DNA of 64,000 bases from Chrysemys picta bellii (GCF_011386835.1 NC_088805.1:14504836-14568835), one strand, 5' to 3'. Counted from the stretch's first letter, positions 12,392 to 24,004 are shown. Program-made: numbers and translations. Notes: a model not told the origin generated them from the letters alone.

Positions 12392-12888
12392 ATGGCCTGG
12401 GCCCCTCTGCTCCTCACGCTGCTCACTTACTGCTCAGGTGAGAGAGGGGCCCATGGCGCTAGGGCAGCCCTTGACTGGGTTTCACCTTCCCCCTCCCTCT
12501 TGGGAATTTCACACAAACGTGTCACGCCGCAGGGCGGGTCTCATGGCTTTGTTTGTACTGTGCTTTCCAGGTACCAGCTCCCAGTACGTGGTGACTCAGG
12601 AGCCCTCCTTGTTGGTGTCTCCTGAAGGGACTGTCAAACTCTCCTGTAGCGTGAGCATCGTATCTGACATCACCAGCATCTACCCGTACTGGTTCCAGCA
12701 GCGGGGGGGTGGGGTGCCTCGCCTCCTCATCTACAACGCTAACGTGAAAGTGTCAGGGACCCCCGAGCGGTTCTCTGGGTCCAGCTCCGGTAACACGGCC
12801 TATTTAACCATCAAGGGGGCCCTGGCAGAGGACGAGGCTGATTATTACTGCCTCACTCACTACTATCAAGGAGGGGCTTTTAAGGCTA
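12392..12888 (+). CDS. IGLV: V3: Ig lambda V segment, unique subfamily
   Basis: Lambda V segment. Leader exon 12392-12437 encodes [16 protein letters not shown]. The intron is 12438-12570 (133 nt, GTGAGA donor). V exon 12571-12888 begins GTSSQYVVTQEPSLLVSP. FR1 Cys is in KLSCSVS, FR2 reads YWFQQRGGG (Phe instead of the usual Tyr after Trp, with a Gly triplet), FR3 is RFSGSSSGNTAYLTI, and EADYYC ends FR3. The germline CDR3, LTHYYQGGAFKA, is long and Tyr-rich, unlike the AVWTGSAH type. The frame is open. It sits in duplication copy A, but its counterpart is absent from copy B, where a deletion joins flanking blocks near 34125. Confidence 0.92.
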
Positions 12889-12927
12889 CACAGTGAGACA
12901 CTCAGATGGGGAACTGAGACCCAAACC
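12889..12927 (+). other. V3 recombination signal (23-RSS)
   Basis: Heptamer CACAGTG 12889-12895, 23-nt spacer, nonamer ACCCAAACC 12919-12927, two mismatches to ACAAAAACC. Confidence 0.9.
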
Positions 12928-12929
12928 TG

Positions 12930-15900
12930 CCTCCCCTCTGCTCTGCTCTGCAGTCTGTGCTCTGCTGGGACCTGCCCAGGCTGCAGTTTGGCCTCAGACT
13001 TCCCCCTGCAGCCTGAGTGATCCTCAGTGAGTTTGTGCCCCTCACTCCCTGCAAGGGGGTACATGGGGTGTGCGTGTGTAGGGGAAAGACAGCTCCTCCC
13101 CTCCCCCCTCCGTCACTCTGACCTGTTGGAGGGGCAAAGGTTGAGCTGTGCACTTGGCCTTCTCTCCTAGTTTGGGATTGACCAGCTTCCCCTCCAGTCA
13201 AACCAGTCTGTGAAACTAGTCCCCCGTCTCCATTCGGGAGTGACGTTCTTTTCTCCCTGTGAGAGTCCATCAGTCCGTTCGCCAACTCCTCCCACCAGCC
13301 TGCCCCACAGAGAGAGGTGTCCCCGTCCCAGGAGGTGAAGTGCATCTCAGGGGCAGGATCCCCTGGTCAGACACGTGGCTTCCAGTGGTTTGATTTGGCC
13401 AAGTTACGATTTAGAAAACAGGACTCAGGCCCATGCTGGTTTGTGTGACAGGACAATGCTCCTCTCTGCAGAATCTCCCACATTCTCCCGGAGTGGCGCA
13501 CGAGACACGTGAGTGCAGAGAAATTCCTCATTCCCCAGGGGCTCTCCCAGCAGTCGTGTGGCTTTGGGCACAGTTGTGCCCCAGTACTGAAGAGAACATC
13601 GGCACACAGCCCGACAGCACTCAGTGCGGTTTGGAGGTGTCCTGAACTGGGGAAGCCAGCGACAAAGCGCTGGATCCATTGTTGTGAGCGGTGGGGACCA
13701 GTCATTTCTAAGGGAGCTCTTGGACAGCATCAGCTCAAACCACCCCATCTGTGCACTGACAGTCTTGATAGCTATTGACCTGTGTCCAATCTGCCTTTTT
13801 AGGGGCAGTGGAGAGGCTCGTGGGGGGAAGCACTGGCCATACCTGGAGAGAGTTAAAACCCTCTCCCTGAGCAGGGAATCTTCAGCAGGTGTCTGGCTTC
13901 ACTGCAGCGATTGCTGGGGAGCCCAGTCAGGGGCTGGATTCAGCTGGAGCTAATTGCTCGTTACTGGGGAAACCAGGCACTATAAGAAGGGGGAGCAGGG
14001 GTGGGTCACTCTGTTATGAGGGTTAGGCTGAGTTAGGGGCCCTGTGCATTCTGGGATGGGGGAGAGCTAGAACAGTAGGGAGCCCTTTGGCTTGGTTTAG
14101 TGGGGCCAGCTCTCTGATCTCAGAGGTGAGGCTGTCCCTGTGCCAGAGCTTGGCTTACCTGACCTGTCAGGTATGTTTGAGACAATCCACTATAGGGCTA
14201 AACCCCCACCAGAGCAATCCCAGATAGGTAACTGAGCGAGTGGGTTTGTGAGTTCACAGACAGGAACATTCCGACACCACAATGAGTGGGAAATATTTCC
14301 AGATGAGGAGTTTACTCTAGTTCTGGTCTAGTCCCAGCTGCTAGTAGCTGAGCCCAGAGCAGGGGCTGCTGCTCTCCCACTCTGTGTTTTGTTTGTAAGT
14401 TGGTATTTTGGCTTCTCCACCAATGAGAACTTTCCCCCAGGTGGACTCTGCCTCCCTATTACACGGCATTTCATCTTCTCTGCTCTTCCTTCGCTTGAAG
14501 GAAACCAGCACCAGGGCAACAGCAACAACAAGAAAAATTGCTTGCAAAAGGAAAAAGCAGAATCAGTGGTGAACAGGCAGCAAAACAATAAAGATACAGG
14601 CTGTCTGGTTCCAAGCGCTCGGTGACGTCAGGCTGAACTCTTTAGATGCTGAGGAGTTACCCCAATGCCATGTGAATCGCTGCCCTGCAGAGCACCAGGA
14701 TGTGTGAAGAGGATGAACAGTGATCTCCAGGCAGGGATTAGTGTGTTACTGGGAGTGAGTCTGTGCAGTGTAAAGCAATTGATCATGCTACACCTTTACA
14801 GCGTTCCTGTGGGTGCAATTATCAGAAGGGGGGCAGCTCCCTTGGGCAGGAATTTGACCAAAAACTATAAATCCAGAGTAGCCAGCTCAGAAATGGGAGG
14901 ATTTGCTCCCAAACTGCACACACCTGATCTTAGTCTCAGCAGCAAAGGACGTGTCTAGATTTCCATCTCCACCTCTCCCTGGCAGCCAGGAGAGGCAGCA
15001 GCCTGCTAATGAAGTAATGCATCAGTGGTCAGTCACCTAATTTACTGCCACCCTCTACCCCTGCTCTCATGGCAAATCTACCAGAGCAGGTTCCCCCCCA
15101 GTGGTAACTTCCTTACTGCATGGGAAGCCCCTGGGAGTAGGTGCTGTTCTCCTTGCATGCACTGTACACGCCACGCCCTGGCTCTTGGCGTACTCCTGGT
15201 TTCAAATCAAATTGCAGGATGCATATTGTCCTGCGCTGGGATGGAGGCGCATAAACCTTGGGCTGAATTATTAGTTCATTGATCTAGTGTCATTGCTTAC
15301 GGTGCCTTTTCCCAGATTAAGTGAGATGAGCCCCACGGTAACAATAAATAACAGAGAAACAGTTTAATGGGTTTTTTTCGACTGTTCTTAGGAATGCAGT
15401 AAGATTAGCCAAAGTATGTGATCAGTTCCCATAGCGGAAGTGGTTCTTATTTGAAGCACTGCTATGTTTAGGACTTTGATAAAAGAAACATATTGGACAC
15501 ATTATACAGATGGAATAAAAATAAAGGAGTGAAATCATTACAAAAAGCAAAAAGATCAGTGTTGTCACCAACTCATGATTTTATTGCAAATCTCATGATA
15601 TATTTGGAGTTTTCCTTGAAGCCCGAGCTTCTGGAGACAGCTGATTACACGAGAATCTCAGCTTTTATTTTTTTTTAAATGACTTTCTAGCCCTCATGGT
15701 TGTGGAGAAAAGCTAACAAATGGGAACCCTAAAGGCTCAGGAACCACAAGGCAAAGAAAAAGCATCCCGCATATTTTTTTAAATCTCATGATTTTTAAGC
15801 CAATTTCAGGATTTTGAATGTCTGACTCCTGATTTTTGAACACTTGCGGTTGGCCATACTGAAAACTACACACACTGGAAAGATTGTATCTGTGCAAAGC

Positions 15901-17728
15901 AGAAAAGTAATGAAAGCAGTTGTTAGAAATTTCAGGAACACAAGACAGTACATCAGTTAAGCAGGTTTGGAAGGATTCGATTTTTAGTGGTAAATGTCGA
16001 TTTCACAGCATACACAAAAAACAACAAATGATATTTCCATGAGTAATAATCAAATTTTACAGATGGGCAAAGCAAGAAAATGCTACTTGAGAAGTTATCA
16101 GGGTTTGATCTAAGTATATGTACTGTGTGTATTTTGACATGTGGGGTGATAATTTGTGTTTTAATGGTTATAAAGCTTTAGCATTTTGAATCTCAACATC
16201 GACTGTCATTGAATAATTGTTGTCTGACTCACCCATAAATTCCCGCAACTGTGAAAATGTAAATAGGTAAAATAGAAAAAGAGTTTTAAAATAAACATTG
16301 ATATTCTCTGTTGAAATTATATAAAAAAAATGAATTGTGCCAGCCTAATAATAGGTGTTGTTATAAGGGAAGTCAGAAATACTGAAGCTGATGACAAGAA
16401 CTGATGCATAGCTGTCATAAACACCTATAAAGTTTGGCTCTGAAACCATCTATCCCCTTATCACACTGAAAAGTTGTTTTCTCTAAACTAAGCAAGTCAC
16501 TTTACCTGCGGTATCAATGGAACGCATCTGGAGCTAACATAGTAATTGATGGATTTTCATTTTTGAAAGATCCCTCTTGTTGCAATAACAATGCCCTTAG
16601 CAGCAACATCTTGTTAATGTCAGAAACTTCCTAGATAACATAAGGAGATATACCTATCTCATAGAGCTGGAAGGGACCCTGAAAGGTCATCAAGTCCAGC
16701 CCTCTGTCTTCACTAGCAAAACCAAGTACTGATTTTTGCCCTAGATCCCTAAGTGTCCCTCTCAAGGATTGAACTCACAACCCTGGGTTTAGGAGGCCAA
16801 TGCTCAAACCACTGAGCTATCCCTCCCCCCCAAACAGCTCTGTAATCCAGAATAAAAACCTCCAGATAATGGTAGGTTAATTCTGTTTTCAGCGCCATCC
16901 CAGGATGCTGAGCTGTTGATACTGCCAGAAGTGGAACGTTGCCTTGTCTATGTCCCAGGCCTTGAAATCCTAAAACATCCCTTTACTTTGGCAGCAGAGC
17001 CAGGACTGCTTTGCAGCTGTACAGGGCTCTTCCTCCTGAAAACCTCCCAGGAGCTCATTAGCAAAGTGGTTATTAATGGTGCCCTGGAAATGTGTATGAA
17101 ATGCAGTGAGGCCTCCACAACACAGGCTTTTCATTCGACTTCTGCAGGAGGGTGGCTACTTCTCCCTGTACGGCTGGGGGGGGGGGGGTGGGGGGCTAGT
17201 TACTTTGCTGCTCCTTGCTGGTTAAGCTGAACAGCACCTGATGCAGCTTCTCTATGGCCAGTTTATCATTCTCTGCTCTATACAGATCATTCGACAGAGG
17301 CAGATAATGGCTTTCCCAAGCTCCTTAACAACCGCCCCTTCTCCATCCCATGCAGCGCGAGGGGCTGAGCTTCTGCGCTCGTGGGGGATAATGCAGAGAA
17401 CCCACTGGAGACCAGAGCCATGAATAAACTCTGTCAGGGAACGACGCTGAACACACTGGACCAGATTATCTGTCCCATTGGGCTGGTGTCCTGCCTTCAG
17501 CAGTGAGGGGAATCCATTGCCCAACCCTCCCACTGTACAGTGCAAAACCAATTGAGGAGCTATGGGGAATCTGGTGGAAAAATGTTTCAAGGGTGTCCTC
17601 ATGGGATACAAATACCTGAGGCCGTCATCACTTACGCCTAGCCCAGAAATGCCAAGTCTGTCCCCGGATGTTTGTGGGGTGGGTGCCAGTGAGCTGAGGA
17701 TAACTTGGAGCCTATCAGAGGCGTGCAG
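12930..17728. other. V3-V4 spacer
   Basis: No gene seen. From 13617 rightward it is copy A of the large duplication. About 15455-16590 is AT-rich and missing from copy B, where the flanks join near 36150. A run of 13 G at 17176-17188 is shortened in copy B (about 36532-36541). Confidence 0.6.
16645..16832 (-). mobile_element. tRNA-headed SINE, minus strand
   Basis: Read on the minus strand it begins after C-rich flank with 'gggatagctcagtggtttga' (A box TAGCTCAGTGG) and has a B box 'gagttcaatcc'. It ends with a CR1-like tail, 'gggtcccttccagctctatg'. This is the layout of a tRNA-derived SINE mobilised by CR1. It is absent at the matching place in copy B (near 36195), so it either arrived after the duplication or was lost there. 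Confidence 0.8.
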
Positions 17729-17736
17729 ATTTGCAT
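17729..17736 (+). promoter_or_regulatory. Octamer of V4 promoter
   Basis: Perfect ATTTGCAT 103 nt before the V4 ATG, followed by TTTAAGAA near 17762. The promoter remains intact although the V exon carries a stop. Confidence 0.88.
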
Positions 17737-17831
17737 TCAGGATGTCTGCTCACATCACAGGGTTTAAGAAGCAAGCGGAGAAGGCATCACTGAATTCAGA
17801 GAGCCCTGTGGCTGGGTGTGCTGTTCCTAGG

Positions 17832-18316
17832 ATGGCTTGGGTCACCACACTGCTGGTTCTGGTAGCCTGTTGGGCAGGTAAATATAACTGCATGCTTGAT
17901 CTCAGAAGCTAGGTCAGGAGTGTGCCTGGTGCATGGCACACCCACATTTACAGACACTTTGGTGACCTGTGGTTCTGTGTTGTTTCAGGTTCCAGCTACC
18001 AGTTCACTTTGACTTAGCCGCTCAGTATGTCAGTGACTCCAGGAGAAAGTGTCCAACTCGCATGTGTTCCTAGCAGCGGAGTCAGCATCAGTGGTAGCTA
18101 CATACGCTGGTACCAGCAGAAGCAAGGGGAGAAACCAAGATACCTGCTGTATTACAAGGATGACTCTACCCAGGGTAAAGGCTCTGGTGTCCCTGACAGG
18201 TTCACTGCCTCTAAAGACACTTCCCGGAACACCTGCTTTTTAACGATCAGCAGGGCTCAAGTGGAGGATGATGCTGATTACTATTGCTTAGACTGGGACG
18301 GCACAGCTAACCAGTA
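17832..18316 (+). pseudogene. IGLV: V4: Ig lambda V pseudogene (single nonsense codon)
   Basis: Duplicate of V9 (37176). Leader exon 17832-17877 encodes MAWVTTLLVLVACWAG. The intron is 17878-17988 (111 nt). V exon 17989-18316 is in frame except for TAG at 18015-18017, where V9 has CAG in the LTQP motif. Everything else is kept: FR1 Cys, [18 protein letters not shown]3 with an extra Cys in RNTCFLTI, DADYYC, CDR3 LDWDGTANQY, plus octamer and perfect RSS. A single change disables it, so it may be polymorphic or usable as a gene-conversion donor; both are inference. A sequencing error at this base cannot be excluded. Confidence 0.9.
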
Positions 18317-18355
18317 CACAGTGATACAGCTGCATAGAGAAGAGGAACAAAAACC
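18317..18355 (+). other. V4 recombination signal (23-RSS)
   Basis: Heptamer CACAGTG 18317-18323, 23-nt spacer, nonamer ACAAAAACC 18347-18355, fully consensus despite the broken V exon. Confidence 0.9.
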
Positions 18356-18734
18356 CCTTTCACCCGCAGTGACACAGCACCGGGAGCCCACCTGCGTGTC
18401 TCTTGTTCCTATGAGATGTCCCGGTGGATTGGCTCCTGGCTAAGTGTGATCTCCAATTCCTGTCAGTCCTCGTTGCCTTTCAAAGCTACGGGCTTTTCTG
18501 GCTGAAGAACTCACCTGTATTCTGACACAACATCACTGCTCTGATGCACAGACTGAGTTAAAGGCAGTAAGGGACTCAATCCAGGGCACTTGGGATCACA
18601 GCCCCAAGGATACCAACAGGAACCATTCCGCAGAAGGCATTATGCTGTGAGATTGGACCAGCTGAAGCGGTTTTTGAAGAGGTCTTCCTGGCTAATGGTG
18701 GTACAGTTAGCACACTTCTAGCTCTGGATCATAG

Positions 18735-19265
18735 TTTCAGAGAATTTCAGCCTAGAAGGGACCATTGTGATCATCCAGTCTGACCTCCTGTGTGAGACAG
18801 GCCAGAGAACTTCACCCAGTAATTCCTGCCTCACGCCCAAAAACATGTGGTGGAACTCGCCCATCTCCTTTAGAAAGACCCCCAGGCTTCATGTACCACA
18901 GCCCTTTGTATTCTGCTCCAGTGCTTAATTACTGTGCATGTCATTTCCAGTTTGAATTTTTCTAACTGCAGCTCCCAGGCGTAGGATCTTGGTCTGCCTT
19001 GGTCTGCTAGATTAAACAGCCCCTGAGTACCTGCTCTTCCGCCGTGATCAAGTCACCTCTTAACCTTCTCTTTGACAAGCTAAATAGTGAGAGAGAAAGT
19101 AACTCAGCCGACGATTAGTGTTTGCCAGACCTTGAAATATTCACGTAGCTCTTCTCTGAACCCTTCCTAACTTATCAACGGCCTTTTAAAATTGCAGACC
19201 CCAGACCTGGACACACTGTTCCAGTCGTGGTCTCTTGAGTTATACAGACAAGGGTAATCTCACCT
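18735..19265 (-). repeat. CR1 LINE 3' end, minus strand
   Basis: Minus-strand reading ends 'cccttctaggctgaaa', a typical CR1 3' tail, preceded by the usual CR1 3'-region sequence. Shared with copy B at 38090-38625, so the insertion predates that duplication. Related fragments lie at 542-757 and 44465-44930. Confidence 0.82.
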
Positions 19266-20714
19266 TCCTTCTCCTCCAGCACACTCACAGATGCTGGTGC
19301 TGATGTAACTATTTGCATGGAGTTGTCCTCCTGCAAACAGAGAGATTGAGCCTACGTCTCAGGTGCTGAGGGCTCCCAGCTCCCACTGACTTCCACCAGA
19401 GCGCCATGTGCTCAGCACTTCCCAGGATCGGGCCCAGGGGGTGCCCAAGCTCCATGTACTCCACGTTTGTAAAGCAAAGCCAGTACAGACCAGGGGACCT
19501 AGAGCTGCTGCCATTGGAGTCCTTTGCCCAGGTGCAACTTCTCCCCAGCTGAGCAGCAAAGTTCTAACTTGATCTTTGTTCCTTTGAAACAATGCCAAGG
19601 CTGGGAGGCCAGTGGGCTCTGCCGCTCTTTTCTTATGCCTGTTTTTAAAGATCATTTAATGCTTCACTTTCGATTTTCAGAATAATCCTCAATATTCTTT
19701 AAAACATTCCTTTGAGAAAGCCGTCCTTCCCGAGCAACCCTACAATAACAAACCAGTGTGAGCAGTAAGGGATTGCCCGCATGGCACGTGGTATCTGGGC
19801 TCATGGAGCTTGGGTGGGTGGGATGCTGCGGAGCATGACCAAGGGGACATTGCTGTGGATTTGCCCTGATGTGCCTGGGCCCTAAAGTGTGGGACCATCT
19901 AACGGGCCCCCCCCATAGAAAGGATCAGACTTTCCAAACCTGTGAAACGACGCCGCCCACGTCCTTCTCAGTACAAACCAGGTCTCTGCAGAGTGCCGGG
20001 CCTCTGAGCTGTGACCAAAGCAATAACAGGAAGCGTGTCGGGGAGTCAGTGAGGCTGAGAGCACTGGGGCTGTTTAGAGACCCAGGAGTTGGGGCTTGAC
20101 TGAGGTCAGCTCAGGGGCAGTCAGGACCTCACAGGATCTAAGCCCTCAGAGACTCTGTACAGACCAGCAGGTGGCAGTATAAGACCGCCCAATAGCATTA
20201 GCAACACCCCCCTCTGTAACTTGAGTCCCAAGGGAAGGGCTTTGGGAAGTTGAACGCCTTAGGGCCATAGAACTTGAGACTATGTAGATCGTTCTAGGAG
20301 GTTAGTGAAAAATGAATCCACATACAAAATACCTGAAACGTTTTATTTCAAACATTCTATTTTCTCTTTTGTGGCTAACAACAAACACAGCACCCCGAGG
20401 CTGGCGCCCCCCGAGTCCGACGCTCCCCAAACTCAGCCCTCCAAGCAGTTGCCTGCCCCTAAATCTGGCGCTGTCTAGAGGCTCTTTCCTTAGTGACAGC
20501 CTTGGAAATCCCCAACCTTGGCCCTGCAGCTGAGTCTGCCAGGGACTGCCGTCCCCGATGGCATGGCTCAGTGGGGCTTGTTGCCACTCCCCCACTGACG
20601 ACAAAGGTGCTTCCTACATCGGGGTCAGATGGCTGGTAGGCAGGACGGGGTTTGCCAGGCTTTGATTTTCCCATGATGCCCTGCCACTGAGTCAAAGAGC
20701 CAATAACATCTGTG

Positions 20715-20849
20715 TGGCGGCGTGGCGTTCTGGGGGGCGGGGATTCAGGCGGCACTGGGCGGGGTACGGAGGCGCGGCGCTCGCGGGGGGGAGCGGTGCG
20801 GCACTCTTCTTTTTTGCGTGGGGCGGCAAAAAAGTTAGAGCCGGCCCTG
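20715..20849 (-). mobile_element. hAT-like terminal fragment replacing V10 equivalent
   Basis: A GC-rich 135-bp stretch ending 'ttagagccggccctg', whose reverse complement starts CAGGGCCGGCTCTAA, a hAT-type terminus. The same kind of terminus is at the window end (63985). In copy B the matching interval (about 39977-40650) is the whole V10 gene. Only one element end is recognisable, and no target-site duplication was found. Confidence 0.6.
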
Positions 20850-21385
20850 TCCAGCAGTAGGATTTGAAGTAACAGTGGAAGAAATAAACACCAAAGAAGT
20901 AACAGAGGCAGAGCAGGAGGAAGGATTCTGCCGGGGAAGGGGGCTTGTACCCTTGTATGGCTCAGACAATTCTCTGGTTCTGTCCCAAACCCTTGGCAAA
21001 GCAGGGCAGGGGAAGGTCACTGCTTTTGCGATTGAGTTCACTTGTTCACTGCCAGGAAAAAGGCTGCTTCTGGAAAGAGGAGGAGGAAAGAGACTGTCAA
21101 GGAAACACCCGTCTTTCTGCAGGGCTTTCCCATGCTCCATGCTAACATTGAAAAGCAGGAAACATTCTGCCTTCCTATCACTTTGACAAGGCACCAGGGG
21201 GGCTCCCAGAGCTCCCAGCATGTGGTGTATGGGACAGAGGCTGCCCTTGACAAGAGGGAAGAGGATGAGTGGGAAGCAGTATCTGGCAGTGATCAGGGGA
21301 GCTCCAGGGATTTGAGAGAGAATTGGAGGTTTCCAGCCACAGGCCCGTTTGCCTCAGGAAGCCGAGCTCGTCCGGATTCCCCACC

Positions 21386-21631
21386 ATGGCCTGGGCCCCT
21401 CTGCTCCTCACGCTGCTCACTGCCAGAGCCGCTGGTGTCCCACAGTGCTTCACTGCTTCCATGTCTGGTAACACCATGTCCTTAACCATCGCTGGGGCCC
21501 CAGCAGAGGATGAAGATGGTTATTACTGTGCTGCGTGGAGTGGGGGTGCTCATGCAATGATGCGATCGGATGAGAACAGAGGAAAACACCCCATAGGCTG
21601 TGACAGGCTGGCAAATGTCTCTTACATATGA
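21386..21631 (+). pseudogene. IGLV: V5: deleted Ig lambda V, leader fused to FR3
   Basis: The leader start [12 protein letters not shown] runs directly into [10 protein letters not shown] and then FR3 ([13 protein letters not shown]), ending [11 protein letters not shown]. Intron, FR1, CDR1 and FR2 are gone. V14 (50945) shows the parent arrangement, with SARAAGVPERF in FR3. The deletion keeps frame, leaving an open 81-codon frame. No octamer is present: homology to the promoter block starts only near 'gagagaattgg' (21314). The heptamer position reads TGCAATG (21553-21559), so the CAC core is lost and no nonamer is recognisable. It cannot fold as a V domain or rearrange. V11 is its duplicate. 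Confidence 0.9.
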
Positions 21632-21639
21632 CACAATTG

Positions 21640-21745
21640 TTAATTCACCGCAGAATATTTGCCGCTTTCACAATTGCTCATATTCAGTTTGTGACCCACT
21701 ATAACCCTCAGATCCTTCTCAGCAGTACCACTGCCTCGCCCATTA
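21640..21745 (-). repeat. CR1 fragment, minus strand
   Basis: 'attgctcatattcagtttgt' and 'cagatccttctcagcagta' are typical of an internal CR1 3' block, as in the longer copy at 30090-30480. The duplicate is at 41435-41545. Confidence 0.65.
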
Positions 21746-22047
21746 CTCCCTAGAGAGAGTGGGCCCCGCAGATGTGTGAAGGGAAAGCGGAATCAGCGGT
21801 GATGGAGAATCCTATGCAAGAAAGACCCCATGACTGGCTGCCTGCTGGGCTAGAGGAGAGGACATGGGGCCGTCTTTGCAGATATTTTCACGTGTTGCAT
21901 CTGCTGGATGAAAGTGTCTCCACTGTCAAAACTGAGGGGCCCTAAGCAAGCTCTGGAGCTCTGGGACAATATGTGGAACTGAAGACTACTGGAATGGACA
22001 GATTCAGCGTCTCCTCTACCCAATGATCAGAAGTTTAATAAACCCCT

Positions 22048-22827
22048 TGTGACCAGGGTCCCAGGGGAGCCACACTGAGATTACTCAATTAGGGCAAACT
22101 GCAAAGACTGGGGCAGACAATCCCAAAGTTGGTGATCATTCCATTACTTAGATCCACCAAGCTAGCCTCATATAGCTTCTATAATACCCTACTCGTTACC
22201 CAGAAGCCAAAACAGAGTTACCTAAAAGCAACCCAGCCTTCGGCCTCCACCCAGACACCCCAGTCAAATATGAGGAGGATTATTGAAAATCTTATTAATC
22301 ATATAAGAAAATTCTACCAATCCCAAAGGATCAGACACATGACCTCCCAGGTTAATGAATATTTCAGATCTTACCCCAGTACATGCTTACAGCCAATTCT
22401 TATTAACTAAACTAAAATGTATTTAAAAAGAAAGGAGAGAGAGTGAGTTGTTAAAAGATCAGTACGCATACAGACATGAGTGCAGTTCTGAGATCAGTTT
22501 TATAGTAGAGATGGTGAGCTTTGTAGTTGCAAAGAGTTCTTTCAAAATTAGTCCATAGGTTATAGTCCAATGTTCATATTCAGGGTGATCCAGGTGGGAC
22601 TGGAGGTCTCAGTCAAGCTTCTCCTGTATAATGCATCAAGCAGATCTGAGATGAAAGGATCAGGTCTTTTTATGCAGTTTTCTAGCAGACTCTTGACCAT
22701 ACGTCCTGGGTGAACAATAGGCTTTTGAAGTAACCTTCTACTTCATACTTTTCTAAAATGTATCTAAAGGTCGACTCTGGGTCATTTAGCCAGCGAGCTG
22801 CTTAATCCTTTCTGGCCACGTGTCACA
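22048..22827 (-). mobile_element. Solo retroviral-type LTR, copy A
   Basis: The element runs from TGTGAC to GTCACA and is flanked by a 5-bp direct repeat CCCCT (22043-22047 and 22828-22832), as expected for a retroviral or LTR-retrotransposon insertion. A TATA-like 'tataaaa' reads on the minus strand near 22500. There is no internal retroviral sequence, so it is a solo LTR. It is shared with 41851-42638, including the target repeat, so it predates the A/B duplication. Confidence 0.82.
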
Positions 22828-23996
22828 CCCCTTTTCCTTAGAATTGTGTGATGAGACCTGCCTCCAATTCACAATCACATGGTCCATGGTGACTTCCAAT
22901 AGCAATCACATCACATCCCTCTGGTAACACCACCACCTGCTTACATGGACACCAACACTGGGAAAAGAGCTCAGGCATTGTTAGCCTCCTCTGATACAGT
23001 TTGGCAGCAGGACAACAGGGGAGGAGCCAGGACCATGTGACCAAACCGCTCTCTGCAGATCACAAGCTAGAGCCCCTCAGACTGGGACCCTGGGAACCCT
23101 GCATGGTGGGAGGGTCCCAGAGCTTGTCTCCAGCCCGAACGCGGAAATCTACACAGCAGTGAAACAGCCTCAGAGCCTGAGTTTGGTGAGCTTGAGCTGG
23201 CTGGCACGGGCGAGCCGTGGGGTTTTCTTTGCTGTTCACACAGACCCACAATGAGCCGGTGGGAGAACTGGAAATTAGGATTAGGGACCATGCCGGTTTG
23301 CAACTCCCTTTGGTGTCTCTGGGTCCTGCGTACCCGTCACTGATGGGATAATCTGGACCCAAGAGTTCCTGGCTCCCAAACCTGTGCTAACTCCTCCAGG
23401 CCGTGCAATAATCAGCTTGGGGATTTGTTCGTGCCACCAGTGTAAAACGTGATGACAAAGAGAGCTGAAGACGGGGTCTGTAAAGCACCTGGCACAATGG
23501 AACCATGGTCCTGTCTAGGTCTCTGGGTTTCACTGTAACACGCGTTAGAATAATCGGACATATTTTCATTAACCTCTGGAGAACGGAGTTCAAAGTGTGA
23601 CTGATGTCAAAGTGAAAATCCGTTTGGTGGTTCCACCAGTGTCCCCTGCTATGCCCAGTACAAATGACTGGAAATCTTGACACAACAGTGGCTCAGGCAT
23701 GGAAGAGCAAAGATGTTGCAGATGTCCGGGGAACTGGTAACACTGGGCAGAGGTTTGTGGCTAGAACAACAGAGGCCTGAGAGGACAGGATTGGAATGGG
23801 AGAAGCAGGGTCAGGACATCCCCACAATGTGTCTTACTGCAGTCAGAGTGATCAGAGAGCACAGGGTTATCAGGAGAGCACAAGGCGGGACTCTACCTGC
23901 TCTGTGCACTCAGCCCATTGAAACAACCTCCCTTGGCTCTGCCCCCTTACAACAGAGCTAGGACTAGAGAGGCAGGCGCCTTGGAGTAAGCCACAG

Positions 23997-24004
23997 ATTT
24001 GCAT
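23997..24004 (+). promoter_or_regulatory. Octamer of V6 promoter
   Basis: Perfect ATTTGCAT 109 nt before the V6 ATG, followed by the 'gaaggggccgttctccagcg' block and TTTAAGAG. Confidence 0.9.

Larger units (their letters stand above)
18360..21300. other. V4-V5 spacer
   Basis: No intact gene. It contains a CR1 tail (18735-19265), duplicated spacer shared with 38630-39975, and the hAT-like fragment that occupies the place of V10 (20715-20849). From 20850 it matches 40652 onward. Confidence 0.65.
21632..23996. other. V5-V6 spacer
   Basis: No gene seen; all of it is shared with copy B (41431-43814). It holds a CR1 fragment (21640-21745) and a solo LTR (22048-22827). About 23480-23560 resembles an old interspersed repeat tail also seen at 53455-53540. 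Confidence 0.6.

Noticed and set aside
17176..17195. G-rich run as a regulatory G-quadruplex
   Set aside because: It is a 13-base G homopolymer plus a shorter run that is not conserved in copy B; slippage is the simpler explanation.
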